64,000 bases of DNA from Pseudomonadota bacterium (GCA_016183985.1 JACPDN010000002.1:1-64000); one strand, 5' to 3'; shown: positions 8,874-16,698, numbered from the stretch's first letter. Numbers and translations: made by a program. Notes: generated by a model from the sequence alone, not told the origin.

Positions 8874-9341
8874 ATGGCCGATTGGCTCGACACCTGTCAC
8901 CCGGACGTTCGTGTGGTGCTGGAATACTGGCAGCGCAAATGTGCCGGCCGGGCTATGCCGTCGCGCAGCGATATCGATCCCAGCGAGTTGCGCAACTTCC
9001 TGCCGCACATCACGCTGGTCGACGTGGTCGATGATCCGCGACGCTTCGTCTATCGCCTGATCGGCACGGCGGAGGTCGAACTGCGCGGTTATGATCCGAC
9101 CGGCAAGGCCGTGGCCGATGCCTATTTCGCGACCAGCGCCGAGGAAGCGCTGAAGCATTACGAGGCCACGCGGACGAGCCGGACGCCGCATTACATTGCC
9201 GACCCCTTCCAGGCGGTCGACCGCTTCATCGGCGAAGAAGATCTGTTTCTGCCGCTCTCGAATGACGGCGAAACGGTCAATATGATCATGGTATTCTCGA
9301 TCAGCCGCGATCTCTTTCAATCCGATGACGATGCAGATTGA
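8874..9341 (+). CDS. PAS_5-family protein, first tandem copy
   Basis: A 155-aa single-domain protein of the alphaproteobacterial PAS_5 family (PF07310). Typical features are CHPDVRVVLEYWQRKCAGR, a conserved DIDPSELRNFLPHITLVDVV, RFVYRLIGTAEVELRGYDPTG and the closing FLPLSNDGETVNMIMVFS. There is no output domain, signal peptide or membrane helix, so it probably binds a ligand or partner as a free-standing cytosolic sensor. ATG 8874 is preceded directly by TTG 8871; the ATG is preferred. The next gene encodes a close paralogue aligned from its first residues, so the pair arose by local duplication. Function is unknown. Confidence 0.85.
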   Translation: MADWLDTCHPDVRVVLEYWQRKCAGRAMPSRSDIDPSELRNFLPHITLVDVVDDPRRFVYRLIGTAEVELRGYDPTGKAVADAYFATSAEEALKHYEATRTSRTPHYIADPFQAVDRFIGEEDLFLPLSNDGETVNMIMVFSISRDLFQSDDDAD

Positions 9342-9351
9342 TTTTCCGCCG

Positions 9352-9813
9352 ATGAACGACTGGACCAAGACCTGCCATCCCGACATCCGCCTGATGCTCG
9401 ACTATTGGCGCGGTAAATGCGCCGGTCGCCTGATGCCGGCGCGTGGAGATCTCGATCCAGTCGAAATCGGCCGCTTTCTCCCATATGTGACGCTGGTCGA
9501 TGTGGTCGACGATGAGCGGCGCTTCGTCTATCGCCTGGTCGGCACGATGGAAGTGGCGCTGCGCGGAAGCGATCCGACTGGGCGTCCGGTCGGCGATGCC
9601 TATTTCGGCCGCTCGGCCGATGCCGTGATGGGAAAATATGAAACCGTCTGCAGAACACGGTCGCCGTTCTATGAGATCGACGATTTCCGCGTGACGGATC
9701 GCTATGTGAACGAGGAGAATCTCTTCATGCCGCTCTCCGACGATGGCGAGATGGTGAACAAAATCCTCGTCTTCTCGATCAATCGCGACCTTTACGCGGT
9801 GGGCGCGGACTGA
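9352..9813 (+). CDS. PAS_5-family protein, second tandem copy
   Basis: A 153-aa paralogue of the preceding protein. It shares MxDWxxTCHPD, the YWRGKCAGRLMPARGDLDP stretch, VTLVDVVDD, RFVYRLVGTMEVALRG, the DPTGRPVGDAYF turn and LFMPLSDDGEMVNKILVFSI. I chose ATG 9352 because it aligns exactly with the start of the upstream copy. ATG 9325 or 9331 would overlap that gene and add 7-9 residues without a ribosome binding site. The 3' end overlaps the opposing oxyR gene by 22 nt. As with its neighbour there is no effector domain, and the ligand is unknown. Confidence 0.85.
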   Translation: MNDWTKTCHPDIRLMLDYWRGKCAGRLMPARGDLDPVEIGRFLPYVTLVDVVDDERRFVYRLVGTMEVALRGSDPTGRPVGDAYFGRSADAVMGKYETVCRTRSPFYEIDDFRVTDRYVNEENLFMPLSDDGEMVNKILVFSINRDLYAVGAD

Positions 9814-10736
9814 GCGTCGGATCGGGCGTCGGATCGGGTGCCGGCAAATTGCGCCAGCATGTCTGCAAGCAAGTTGAATTCCACCGTGCGCGGTGTGGTC
9901 GGCCGCCAGACGAGCGCGATTTCGCGTGCCGGGGCGTCGGCTGACAGGGGCTTGGCCATCAGTCCGGTACCGCCGAGGAGACCTGAATCGATCGCCATCT
10001 TGGGCAGCAGTGTGACACCCAAGCGGTTCGCCACCATCTGCACCAGGGTCGGCAAGCTCGTGGCACGGAAGTCGTCGCGATGGCGCGACGGTTCCAGGCG
10101 ACAGGCGGCCAGCGCATGTTCGCGCAGGCAATGGCCTTCGTCGAGCAGCAGCAGTTTCTCGTCCGGAATGTCGTCGAGCGCGAGCGCACCACCCTTGGCC
10201 AGGGGATCGTCGGTGCGGCAGGCGAGTTCGAACGGATCGTGGCCCAGCGATCGCACTTCCAGATCGTCGGTCTGGAAGGGCAGGGCGATCAGCGCCACAT
10301 CGATATCGCCATCGTTCAGCGCGTCAAGCAGGCGCGCGGTGAGATCCTCGCGCAGGTAAAGCCGCAGATTGGGATAGCTCTGGCGCAAGGGCGGCAATAC
10401 GCGCGGCAGCAGATAGGGGCCGATCGTGGGAATGACACCGAGGCGGAGCGCACCCGAAAGCGGATCCTTCGAGGCATAAGCGAGATCGGCAATGTCCTCG
10501 GCCTCGCGCAGCACGACTCGGGCGCGGGCGACGATGGCCTCACCCAAAGGCGTCAGCATGACCCGGCGCTTGGAGCGTTCCACCAGTTTGACGTCGAGCA
10601 GGTTCTCAAGCTCCTGCAGGCCCGCAGAAAGCGTGGATTGGGTGGCAAAGCAGGATTCGGCGGCGCGGCCGAAATGCTTATGCTCAGCCAGCGCCACGAG
10701 ATAGCGCAGCTGGCGCAGGGTAGGGAGTGGTCTCAT
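9792..10736 (-). CDS. oxyR: Hydrogen-peroxide-sensing LysR regulator OxyR
   Basis: A 314-aa LysR-type regulator. The N-terminal winged HTH (RQLRYLVALAEHKHFGRAAESCF) is followed by a substrate-binding-type domain. The segment LLLLDEGHCLREHALAAC places cysteines at 203 and 212, matching the Cys199/Cys208 redox pair of Escherichia coli OxyR, which forms a disulfide on exposure to peroxide. The TSLPTLVQMVANRLGVTLLP segment is also typical. The short C-terminal tail (TRSDARSDAQSAPTA) is low complexity. No catalase or alkyl hydroperoxide reductase gene lies beside it, so its targets are elsewhere. It is transcribed in the same direction as pyrE; a small dyad lies just upstream of its start. Confidence 0.92.
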   Translation of the reverse strand: MRPLPTLRQLRYLVALAEHKHFGRAAESCFATQSTLSAGLQELENLLDVKLVERSKRRVMLTPLGEAIVARARVVLREAEDIADLAYASKDPLSGALRLGVIPTIGPYLLPRVLPPLRQSYPNLRLYLREDLTARLLDALNDGDIDVALIALPFQTDDLEVRSLGHDPFELACRTDDPLAKGGALALDDIPDEKLLLLDEGHCLREHALAACRLEPSRHRDDFRATSLPTLVQMVANRLGVTLLPKMAIDSGLLGGTGLMAKPLSADAPAREIALVWRPTTPRTVEFNLLADMLAQFAGTRSDARSDAQSAPTA

Positions 10737-10752
10737 TGATCGATCCTATCGA

Positions 10753-10770
10753 TTACTCTTGAGAGAGTAA
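10753..10770. promoter_or_regulatory. Small dyad just upstream of oxyR
   Basis: TTACTCT and AGAGTAA form a perfect 7-bp inverted repeat with a 4-nt centre, 17 nt upstream of the oxyR ATG. It could be an autoregulatory operator or a hairpin in the oxyR leader. No U-run follows on the minus strand, so it is a poor terminator for pyrE. Confidence 0.35.
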
Positions 10771-10796
10771 CAAACCGGGTCGATCAATCAAGCTGG

Positions 10797-11477
10797 CTAT
10801 TCTTCCTTCACCGATCCGCCGCGAGCGGTCGACCAGCCTTCCGGATCCTCGAGGAAAGCGCGGATCTTGGCGGTCTCACCGGTATCCAGGCGGCCGGTGT
10901 CGCGGGCGGCTTCCAGCACGTCCCACCAGGTGGCCAGGCCATGGAGCTTCACGCCGAGATCGCCCAGCGTCGTCAGGGATTGCGGGAAGATGCCGTAATG
11001 GAAGACCACCAGCGCATGGGAGACTTGGCATTCCGCCTGACGGATGGCGTTGATAAAATTGACCTTGGAACCGCCGTCGGTGGCAAGGTCTTCGACCAGC
11101 AGCGCCCGGGCGCCCGGCTTCATGTCGCCCTCGATCTGGGCGCCACGACCGAAACCCTTGGGCTTCTTGCGAATATAGGCCATGGGCAGGCCGAGCTTGT
11201 CAGCGAGCCAGGCGGCATAGGGGATGCCGGCGGTTTCGCCACCGGCCACGACGTCGAGGCTTTCAAAGCCGATTTCGCGCCCGACCAGATCGGCGGCGAG
11301 CTCGATCACTTTGGCCCGGGCGCGGGGAAAGGCGATGATCTTGCGGCAATCGATATAAACCGGGCTTTTCCGACCTGAAGTGAGGGTAAAGGGCTCATCG
11401 GGGCGGAAATGGACGGCGGCGATTTCCAAAAGGATTCGCGCCACGATCGGCCCGGAAATATTCGTCGACTGCGCCAT
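10797..11477 (-). CDS. pyrE: Orotate phosphoribosyltransferase
   Basis: A 226-aa PyrE that makes orotidine 5'-phosphate from orotate and PRPP in de novo pyrimidine synthesis. The PRPP-binding loop ALLVEDLATDGGS is at residues 125-137, and the flexible catalytic loop with RKKPKGFGRGAQIEG is at about 103-117. FTLTSGRKSPVYIDCR is the characteristic N-terminal substrate segment. ATG 11477 gives the normal N-terminus (MAQSTNISG); a 22-residue extension is possible but unlike the family. The C-terminus carries an extra acidic-basic tail. It stands alone, with the 2OG-oxygenase gene upstream (90-nt gap) and oxyR downstream. No other pyr genes are in the window. Confidence 0.93.
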   Translation of the reverse strand: MAQSTNISGPIVARILLEIAAVHFRPDEPFTLTSGRKSPVYIDCRKIIAFPRARAKVIELAADLVGREIGFESLDVVAGGETAGIPYAAWLADKLGLPMAYIRKKPKGFGRGAQIEGDMKPGARALLVEDLATDGGSKVNFINAIRQAECQVSHALVVFHYGIFPQSLTTLGDLGVKLHGLATWWDVLEAARDTGRLDTGETAKIRAFLEDPEGWSTARGGSVKEE

Positions 11478-11567
11478 GGTCCTTAAGCCCCCAATTTCTG
11501 GATCGGATGCCGCCCTTTTAGAGAGCGGCCGACCTCCCCGCAACTAGCAAGCTCAGGCGGATCGAGG

Positions 11568-12899
11568 CTAGCGGGAGCGATTGCCGGAATGAGGGCGATT
11601 TGGGTTGCCCCCGGAGCCCCCTTTTGCCCCGCGGCGGTCACCCTTTGGGGGGCGTCCTTTGCTCTGGGGCCCTTTGCCTTGCCGCCCGCGCTCCCCCTTG
11701 CCTTGGGGTTGGTCCTGAGGGGCGAGGGCGGGCCGGGGCTGCTGCATCTGATAGACCTGCACCCCTTCGCCAAGGTGACTGTTATTGGCCTGCCGAATGG
11801 CCGCCGCCGCCTCGTCGTAGAGGAAGGGGAGATAGGCAAAACGCTGGCCGCGGATGATGGGCAGGGCCTCGTGCAGCAGCGAGCAGGAGAAGACAACAGC
11901 ACCGCCGGTCGGTGCCCGATAGGTGGCGCGGCCGAATTCGGGGAACATCAGATCGCCGCCGACATAATCCTCTGCATTGAGGTTGAGGGTCACGGCAAAG
12001 CGGCGATGGGCGGTGCCCTTGGTGGTGTTGTCGCGGTGGGGGCGGAAATAGCCGCCGCTCTGGTCATAGCTCGCCACGATATGGCGTTCCATGCGGGTGA
12101 CATCGAAGGCGAAGGCCTTCTTGATCTCCGGCAACAGGCGGCGGCGGAAACGCTCCTGCACTGTCGCGATGAGGTCACGATCGGTGATGGTCCAATCGCT
12201 GCGGCGCTTGTGCCGGTGGTCGTGAAGCTGCACGGTCTTGCCGTCGCGCTCGACCATGAAGCCGGATTCGGTCGGATTGCCGTTGCGATAGCCCTCGATC
12301 AGGCGTTGGCAGAGGTCACGCTCAAGGACATGGGGCACGACCAGGACCGGGGCCTGCATCTGGCTGGGGCGCGGGGCACCGATCTTGGGCAGGCGCTTCA
12401 GCACCTGCAGAACGGAATCCGCCTGCAGGCGGCCGTCATTGGTGGCGAAGATGCCGAGCACATGCAGATTGGGGTCGAGCAGATAGGTGATCGGCTGCAG
12501 GGCCGCGACCGGCGTATCCATTCCCGCGAACTGATAGCGCTGCGCCACCTTGCGCTCGGTGTCCCAGAAGATGTCGAAACCGGGATGCGTTTGCGTAAGA
12601 TCGGCGCGCTCGCGGTCGGCGGCATCGAGCGAAACGCCGAAGCAATAGAATTCAGGATCGGCGAAAACGCCGAGCGCCGCGAGAAAACTTTCGACAAGTG
12701 CCTTGCCGACCGGATGCGCCGTCGAACCGAAGAAGGTGAGCACGACATGGCGCCCGGCCGCGGTTGAGAAATCGAAATTGGCGTTGACGTTGCTGGCGCA
12801 GTGGAACCAAGGCGCGGGATCCCCGACGAGAAGGCGCGGATCGACGACGCGCGCCGGGCTCGGTTGGCTGAGGGTGAGTGTCGGCTTGCTGGTATTCAT
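11568..12899 (-). CDS. Thioredoxin-fold / 2OG-Fe(II) oxygenase fusion protein
   Basis: A 443-aa, two-domain protein. Residues about 20-175 have an AhpC/TSA-like thioredoxin fold (VGDPAPWFHCAS, HVVLTFFGSTAHPVGKA, FYCFGVSLDA, ITYLLDPNLHVLG). The usual peroxidatic Cys position in FFGSTAHPVG has no cysteine. Residues about 185-365 are a prolyl-4-hydroxylase-type dioxygenase: iron ligands H288 and D290 in PHRD and H343 in LLHEA, and R353 for 2-oxoglutarate. The last about 55 residues are a Gly/Lys/Arg/Pro-rich disordered tail that may bind RNA or nucleic acid. ATG 12899 is preferred, and ATG 12914 is an alternative; neither has a clear ribosome site. The substrate is unknown. Confidence 0.82.
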   Translation of the reverse strand: MNTSKPTLTLSQPSPARVVDPRLLVGDPAPWFHCASNVNANFDFSTAAGRHVVLTFFGSTAHPVGKALVESFLAALGVFADPEFYCFGVSLDAADRERADLTQTHPGFDIFWDTERKVAQRYQFAGMDTPVAALQPITYLLDPNLHVLGIFATNDGRLQADSVLQVLKRLPKIGAPRPSQMQAPVLVVPHVLERDLCQRLIEGYRNGNPTESGFMVERDGKTVQLHDHRHKRRSDWTITDRDLIATVQERFRRRLLPEIKKAFAFDVTRMERHIVASYDQSGGYFRPHRDNTTKGTAHRRFAVTLNLNAEDYVGGDLMFPEFGRATYRAPTGGAVVFSCSLLHEALPIIRGQRFAYLPFLYDEAAAAIRQANNSHLGEGVQVYQMQQPRPALAPQDQPQGKGERGRQGKGPQSKGRPPKGDRRGAKGGSGGNPNRPHSGNRSR

Positions 12900-13070
12900 G
12901 ATGTCGCACTGCATTGTTGCCGTCCACGCCGCGGGAACCCGCGGCGCCGGCGCCACCATGCTGGAATCGACTCTTTTCGGCAAGCCGCGTCGCGTGAATG
13001 TTAACCATGGCCGCCGTGCTCCCGTTGCAGGGCTGACGGCGGGAAATCGGTCGATTAGGCTCAGTGCGCC

Positions 13071-13129
13071 CCGGGAATCGATGGCCGGGGAATCGATGGC
13101 CGGGAAACGATGGCCGGGGAATCGACGGC
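13071..13129 (+). repeat. Four-copy 15-bp tandem repeat
   Basis: Four head-to-tail copies of about CCGGGAATCGATGGC lie at 13071-13085, 13086-13100, 13101-13114 and 13115-13129. The third lacks one base and the copies differ at 1-2 positions. They end 12 nt before the crotonase start codon. The in-frame plus-strand reading gives a WPGNR-like repeat, but a downstream ATG is the better gene start, so I treat this as a noncoding leader repeat. Confidence 0.8.
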
Positions 13130-13141
13130 AAAGGATGCAAG

Positions 13142-13924
13142 ATGGCAACGAGTGATCTGATCCGCCTCACGCGCGACGGCGCGGTGGCGACATTGACTTT
13201 GAATCGGCCGGAAAAGCGCAACGCGCTCAACGCCGATCTATGGCGATGCCTTGCCGCCGAATTAAAGACGCTGTCGACGCAGCCCGATATGCGCTGCATC
13301 GTGCTCACCGGCGCCGGCGGGCATTTCGCGGCCGGCGCTGACATGGCGGAATTTGCTGAACTGCGCGCGACGCCGGAAGGTGCCCGCGCCTATGGCGAGA
13401 TCATGCTGGATGCGCTGTGGGCGTTACGCGACTGCCCGCTGCCGACCCTTGCCCGGATCGAGGGCAATTGCCTGGGTGGCGGGTTGGAGCTTGCCGCCAT
13501 GTGCGATCTGCGGATCGCGGCGGCGGAGGCGAAATTCGGCATTCCCATCCAGAAGGTGGGCATCACCATGCCTTATCCGGAACTGGCCGCCCTGGTCGAT
13601 CTCCTCGGTCGTCCGACCATGCTGGAATTGCTGCTGACGGCCGAGATCTTCGACGCCGCCTGGGCACTGCGCAAGGGCCTGGTTACGCGGGTCGTGGCGT
13701 CGGCCGAGCTGGATGTGGCCATTGCCGATCTGACGGGACGGATCACGGCCGGCGCGCCGATCAGCCATCGCAATCATAAGAAATTCACTCGGCGCTGCCT
13801 GGAGCCGCGGCCGTTGACCGAAGCCGAGATTGCCGAGGGCTATGCAGCCGTCAACAGCGGCGATTACCGCGAAGGTATTGCCGCTTTCCTGGGCAAACGC
13901 CCGCCGCAATTCGCCGGGAATTGA
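13142..13924 (+). CDS. Enoyl-CoA hydratase/isomerase family protein (crotonase)
   Basis: A 260-aa crotonase-superfamily protein. The segment LNRPEKRNALN, the oxyanion-hole loop GAGGHFAAGADMAEF, and GNCLGGGLELAAMCDLRIA are in the expected order. One catalytic glutamate position, in LGGGLELA, is retained. The second, usually FGxPE, reads FGIPIQKVG here, so classical hydratase activity is doubtful and an isomerase or other crotonase reaction is possible. ATG 13142 gives the family N-terminus (MATSDLIRLTRDG); longer reading through the 15-bp repeats is rejected. It is a single gene, with no beta-oxidation partner next to it. The frame continues into FLGKRPPQF, typical of the family C-terminus. 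Confidence 0.85.
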   Translation: MATSDLIRLTRDGAVATLTLNRPEKRNALNADLWRCLAAELKTLSTQPDMRCIVLTGAGGHFAAGADMAEFAELRATPEGARAYGEIMLDALWALRDCPLPTLARIEGNCLGGGLELAAMCDLRIAAAEAKFGIPIQKVGITMPYPELAALVDLLGRPTMLELLLTAEIFDAAWALRKGLVTRVVASAELDVAIADLTGRITAGAPISHRNHKKFTRRCLEPRPLTEAEIAEGYAAVNSGDYREGIAAFLGKRPPQFAGN

Positions 13925-14061
13925 TATTCGTTCGGAATCACAGGCTGGTGAGTGGCACGAATATCGCATCGGAATGTTAGACAGGTGTCAGAAAAGGGCG
14001 TTAAGATCATAACGGGATGAGGTGAGGGGCCGAACAGGCCCCCGATGGACGGGAGAGGCTC

Positions 14062-14493
14062 ATGGCAATGAAATGGGCGGCACGGAACGGTCAAACTCGG
14101 GGCGTTACCACCGACAAGACGTTTCGTGACGGCGTGCAGATGACGTTTCAGGAATTCTGGCGCCTTTATCTCGACGTCCACCGGCACCCGCTGACCCGCG
14201 GCATGCATTATTCCGCCACCACGGTCGGCATTATCACCACGTTGCTTGCGATCTATCATCAGCAGCCGCTCTTTTGCGCAGGCGGTATCGCCTTCGCCGT
14301 GGTGATGGCGGTGACGTCGCATTGGTGGGTCGAGCACAATCAGCCGCTGATCAAGGTCAACGCCTTCTATGGGGCGCTCGCCGATCTCAGGATGTGCTGG
14401 TTGGCGATGAGTGGCGGCATCACCGCGGAATATGCGCGCCTCGGACTTGGCTCGCCAGCTCCGCGACAGCAGCAGAGCCAGCCGGCGGAATAG
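14062..14493 (+). CDS. DUF962 (Mpo1-like) small membrane protein
   Basis: A 143-aa protein matching the DUF962/Mpo1-like family: FQEFWRLYLDVHRHPLTRGMHYSATT near residue 30, a hydrophobic pair of helices (VGIITTLLAIYH and AGGIAFAVVMAVT), then HWWVEHNQP and ALADLRMCWLAMSG. The histidines in DVHRHP and SHWWVEHN match the conserved His positions by which the yeast homologue Mpo1, an Fe2+ dioxygenase of fatty-acid metabolism, binds iron. Bacterial function is unproven. GGGAGAGG precedes ATG 14062. It has 137 nt of untranslated leader and no operon partner; the next gene is opposite. Confidence 0.75.
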   Translation: MAMKWAARNGQTRGVTTDKTFRDGVQMTFQEFWRLYLDVHRHPLTRGMHYSATTVGIITTLLAIYHQQPLFCAGGIAFAVVMAVTSHWWVEHNQPLIKVNAFYGALADLRMCWLAMSGGITAEYARLGLGSPAPRQQQSQPAE

Positions 14494-14502
14494 CCGGCGA
14501 CG

Positions 14503-14895
14503 TCACCACTTCTCAAGGAAGCGGTAGACCGCGTCGCCGCGTGCCAGCACTTGGCCAGCTGGATTCTTCACTTCGGCCGTGGCGAAGGCCACGGTCTTGC
14601 CACCGCCAGTGCGGCGACCCTCGACAAACACCGTTTCACCGACCTTGCCCTGACCCATGAATTGCACGTTCATGGAAACCGTCACGGCGCGCAGGACACG
14701 TTCGGGTCCGGCCGCGAAGGCCACGGCGAAGCCCGTGGCACTGTCAAGCAGCGTCGCCATGACGCCGCCATGCGGCACTTCCATGCGGTTGAGGTGGTGC
14801 GGCTTGATATGCAATTGCAGGCGGGCGAAGTCCTTGGCCTTGTCGATCAATTCATAGCCGATCAATTCAGCATAACCGCTGTAGGGTCTTTCCAT
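14503..14895 (-). CDS. PaaI-type hotdog thioesterase
   Basis: A 130-aa hotdog-fold protein of the PaaI acyl-CoA thioesterase family. The signature HLNRMEVPHGGVMATLLDSA contains the HGG turn, with the catalytic Asp in LLDSA. VTVSMNVQFMGQGKVGETV and ARGDAVYRFLEKW are family-typical strands. It probably hydrolyses (aryl)acyl-CoA thioesters in the cytosol. ATG 14895 gives the family N-terminus MERPYSGYAELIGYEL; a GTG directly before it is an alternative. It converges with the DUF962 gene (9-nt gap) and diverges from the GST pair. No phenylacetate genes are nearby, so a general housekeeping thioesterase is the better guess. Confidence 0.85.
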   Translation of the reverse strand: MERPYSGYAELIGYELIDKAKDFARLQLHIKPHHLNRMEVPHGGVMATLLDSATGFAVAFAAGPERVLRAVTVSMNVQFMGQGKVGETVFVEGRRTGGGKTVAFATAEVKNPAGQVLARGDAVYRFLEKW

Positions 14896-15107
14896 CACCG
14901 ATCCGTCACAAAACGTTGCTAGAAGCCGCCGATATACGGGCCGGCGGGCAGATTTCCCGCCACACTGCCTGTTTGTGACGGGTGGGTAAAGCGCCACTTG
15001 CGCCGCGCGGCTTTTCCCGCGACAGTGCGGGCAAGCGGCGGTTTTGAGCCATTTTCCATGGGATATGACGGCCGGGTGGGGCCGTGATTGCAAGGTGGTT
15101 GGGACAG

Positions 15108-15737
15108 ATGATCGATCTCTATTCCTGGGCGACGCCCAACGGGCACAAGGCCCATATCATGCTGGAGGAGACGGGACTCCCCTATCGGCTGCACAAGGTG
15201 GATATCGGCAAGGGCGAGCAGTTCCGGCCTGATTTCCTGGCGATCAACCCTAACAGCAAGATTCCGGCGATCGTCGATCAGGACGGACCCGGCGGCAAGC
15301 CGATCACGCTCTTCGAATCTGGGGCCATCCTGATCTACCTCGCCGAAAAGACCGGCAAGTTCCTGCCCGCCGACAAGCGCCGTCGTTATGACGTGCTGCA
15401 ATGGCTGATGTTCCAGATGGGGTCGATCGGCCCGATGTACGGTCAGGCTTGGCATTTCCGTTCCGTGGCGCCTGAGCGCATCCCTTATGCCGTGGAACGC
15501 TACACCAATGAAGTGACGCGCCTGCTGCGTGTGATGGAGCATCGCCTCAAGGAAAGCGCCTATATCGGCGACAAGGAATTCTCGATCGCCGATATCGCTG
15601 CCTGGCCTTGGGTGAAGGGCAGCGAAAAATACGGCCAGGACATGCGCGATTTCCCCAATGTCGTGCGCTGGATCGGCACGATCGCCGAACGACCGGCCGT
15701 GCAGCGCGGCCTCAATGCGCTGCTGAAAGCGGCGTGA
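15108..15737 (+). CDS. Nu-class glutathione S-transferase (YfcG-like), first copy
   Basis: A 209-aa two-domain GST of the YfcG/Ure2-like class. The thioredoxin-fold half starts MIDLYSWATPNGHKAHIMLE, with the TPNG segment that replaces the catalytic Tyr/Ser/Cys of other classes. NSKIPAIVDQDGPGGKPITLFESGAILIYLAEKTG has the cis-Pro and the glutathione-gamma-glutamyl-binding ESGA. The alpha-helical half ends FPNVVRWIGTIAERPAVQRGL. Members typically have disulfide-bond reductase activity with glutathione. ATG 15108 is chosen because it aligns with the next gene; an upstream start adds 8 residues. It is followed 16 nt later by a close paralogue, and the two are probably co-transcribed. Confidence 0.9.
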   Translation: MIDLYSWATPNGHKAHIMLEETGLPYRLHKVDIGKGEQFRPDFLAINPNSKIPAIVDQDGPGGKPITLFESGAILIYLAEKTGKFLPADKRRRYDVLQWLMFQMGSIGPMYGQAWHFRSVAPERIPYAVERYTNEVTRLLRVMEHRLKESAYIGDKEFSIADIAAWPWVKGSEKYGQDMRDFPNVVRWIGTIAERPAVQRGLNALLKAA

Positions 15738-15753
15738 GGGAGGGGCGGATAAA

Positions 15754-16461
15754 ATGAGCGCAGCAATCGACCTCTATACCTGGCCAACGCCCAACGGGCA
15801 CAAGATCCATATCGCGCTGGAGGAAATGGGCCTTGCCTATAACGTCCATGCCGTCGACATCGGTGCCGGCGACCAGTTCCAGCCGGCTTTCCTGAAGATC
15901 AGCCCCAACAACAAGATCCCCGCCATGGTCGATCCGGACGGGCCCGATGGCCAGCCGATAGCACTCATGGAATCGGGAGCGATGCTCATCTATCTCGCCG
16001 AGAAGACGGGAAAGCTCCTGTCAGCAGATCCCCGTGAGCGGGCAATCACGCTGCAGTGGCTGATGTTCCAGATGGGCGGCGTTGGGCCAATGCTGGGCCA
16101 GACCCACCATTTCCGCTCTTATGCGCCGGAGCAGTATCCCTACGCCATCAAGCGCTATACCGACGAGACGACACGGCTTTATCAGGTGCTCGACAAGCGC
16201 TTGGGCGAGGCCCCGTATATGGCCGGCGCCGATTTCAGCATCGCCGATATCGCAACTTGGCCGTGGCTGCGTTACTGGGACCGCCAAGGGCAGGACATGA
16301 ACGCCCACCCCAACCTCAAGCGCTGGTTCGAAGCCATCGCCGAACGGCCGGCGGTCGAGAAGGCGCTGCAGGTCTTGGCGGAGCGGAGCCGCAAACAGCC
16401 CTTCACGCCCCAGGAACGGGATATCCTGTTTGGCGCAAAACAGCTCGATCGGCGCTCGTAA
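15754..16461 (+). CDS. Nu-class glutathione S-transferase (YfcG-like), second copy
   Basis: A 235-aa paralogue of the preceding GST: AIDLYTWPTPNGHKIHIALE, ISPNNKIPAMVDPDGPDGQP and LMESGAMLIYLAEKTGKLLS repeat the same landmarks. It carries about 20 extra C-terminal residues (SRKQPFTPQERDILFGAKQ). GGAGGGG lies about 9 nt before ATG 15754. The tandem pair suggests a duplication with possible split of substrate range. Stop codon at 16459-16461 is followed by the tRNA-Ser leader. Confidence 0.9.
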   Translation: MSAAIDLYTWPTPNGHKIHIALEEMGLAYNVHAVDIGAGDQFQPAFLKISPNNKIPAMVDPDGPDGQPIALMESGAMLIYLAEKTGKLLSADPRERAITLQWLMFQMGGVGPMLGQTHHFRSYAPEQYPYAIKRYTDETTRLYQVLDKRLGEAPYMAGADFSIADIATWPWLRYWDRQGQDMNAHPNLKRWFEAIAERPAVEKALQVLAERSRKQPFTPQERDILFGAKQLDRRS

Positions 16462-16525
16462 CTGCCAATTAAGACATTGATACAAAATATATTTTGCCTG
16501 CGCAGTGTTGGTCGGCGACGATAGT

Positions 16526-16554
16526 TTGACATTCCTCCGGCGCCCCTTTAGTAA
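16526..16554 (+). promoter_or_regulatory. Probable sigma-70 promoter of tRNA-Ser
   Basis: A consensus -35 TTGACA at 16526-16531 is followed, after about 17 nt, by TAGTAA (16549-16554), an imperfect -10. A start near 16561 would leave a leader of about 45 nt before the tRNA. No other TTGACA lies in the gap. The palindrome CAAAATATATTTTG at 16483-16496 lies just upstream. Confidence 0.5.
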
Positions 16555-16605
16555 AGGCCCCGCATACGTCGTGAGACCGCGCCACTCGATAAGTTTGCCG
16601 AGCGC

Positions 16606-16698
16606 GGAGGGGTGGCCGAGTGGCTGAAGGCGACGGTTTGCTAAACCGTTATAGGGTGTTAAGCCCTATCGTGGGTTCGAATCCCATCCCCTCCGCCA
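16606..16698 (+). tRNA. tRNA-Ser (anticodon GCT)
   Basis: A class II tRNA of 93 nt including an encoded CCA at 16696-16698. The acceptor arm GGAGGGG (16606-16612) pairs with CCCCTCC (16688-16694). The anticodon stem ACGGT/ACCGT encloses the loop TTGCTAA, with anticodon GCT at 16640-16642, which reads AGC and AGT serine codons. A long variable arm (ATAGGGTG...) and GGTTCGAATCC for the T arm complete the serine type. The T-rich run at 16699-16711 could end transcription. Confidence 0.97.

Noticed and set aside
8160-9386. 408-aa minus-strand frame opposite the aldo/keto reductase and PAS genes
   Set aside because: It crosses two real genes and the gap between them; no family motif.
11589-12767. 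392-aa plus-strand frame opposite the 2OG oxygenase
   Set aside because: Antisense shadow; the minus strand has intact iron ligands and normal codon use.
13064-13141. N-terminal extension of the crotonase through the 15-bp repeats
   Set aside because: It would add a repeated WPGNR segment not found in crotonases; ATG 13142 fits the family start.
16483-16496. Perfect palindrome CAAAATATATTTTG as an operator
   Set aside because: AT-only core of this type is easily formed by chance near a tRNA promoter; kept only as a note.
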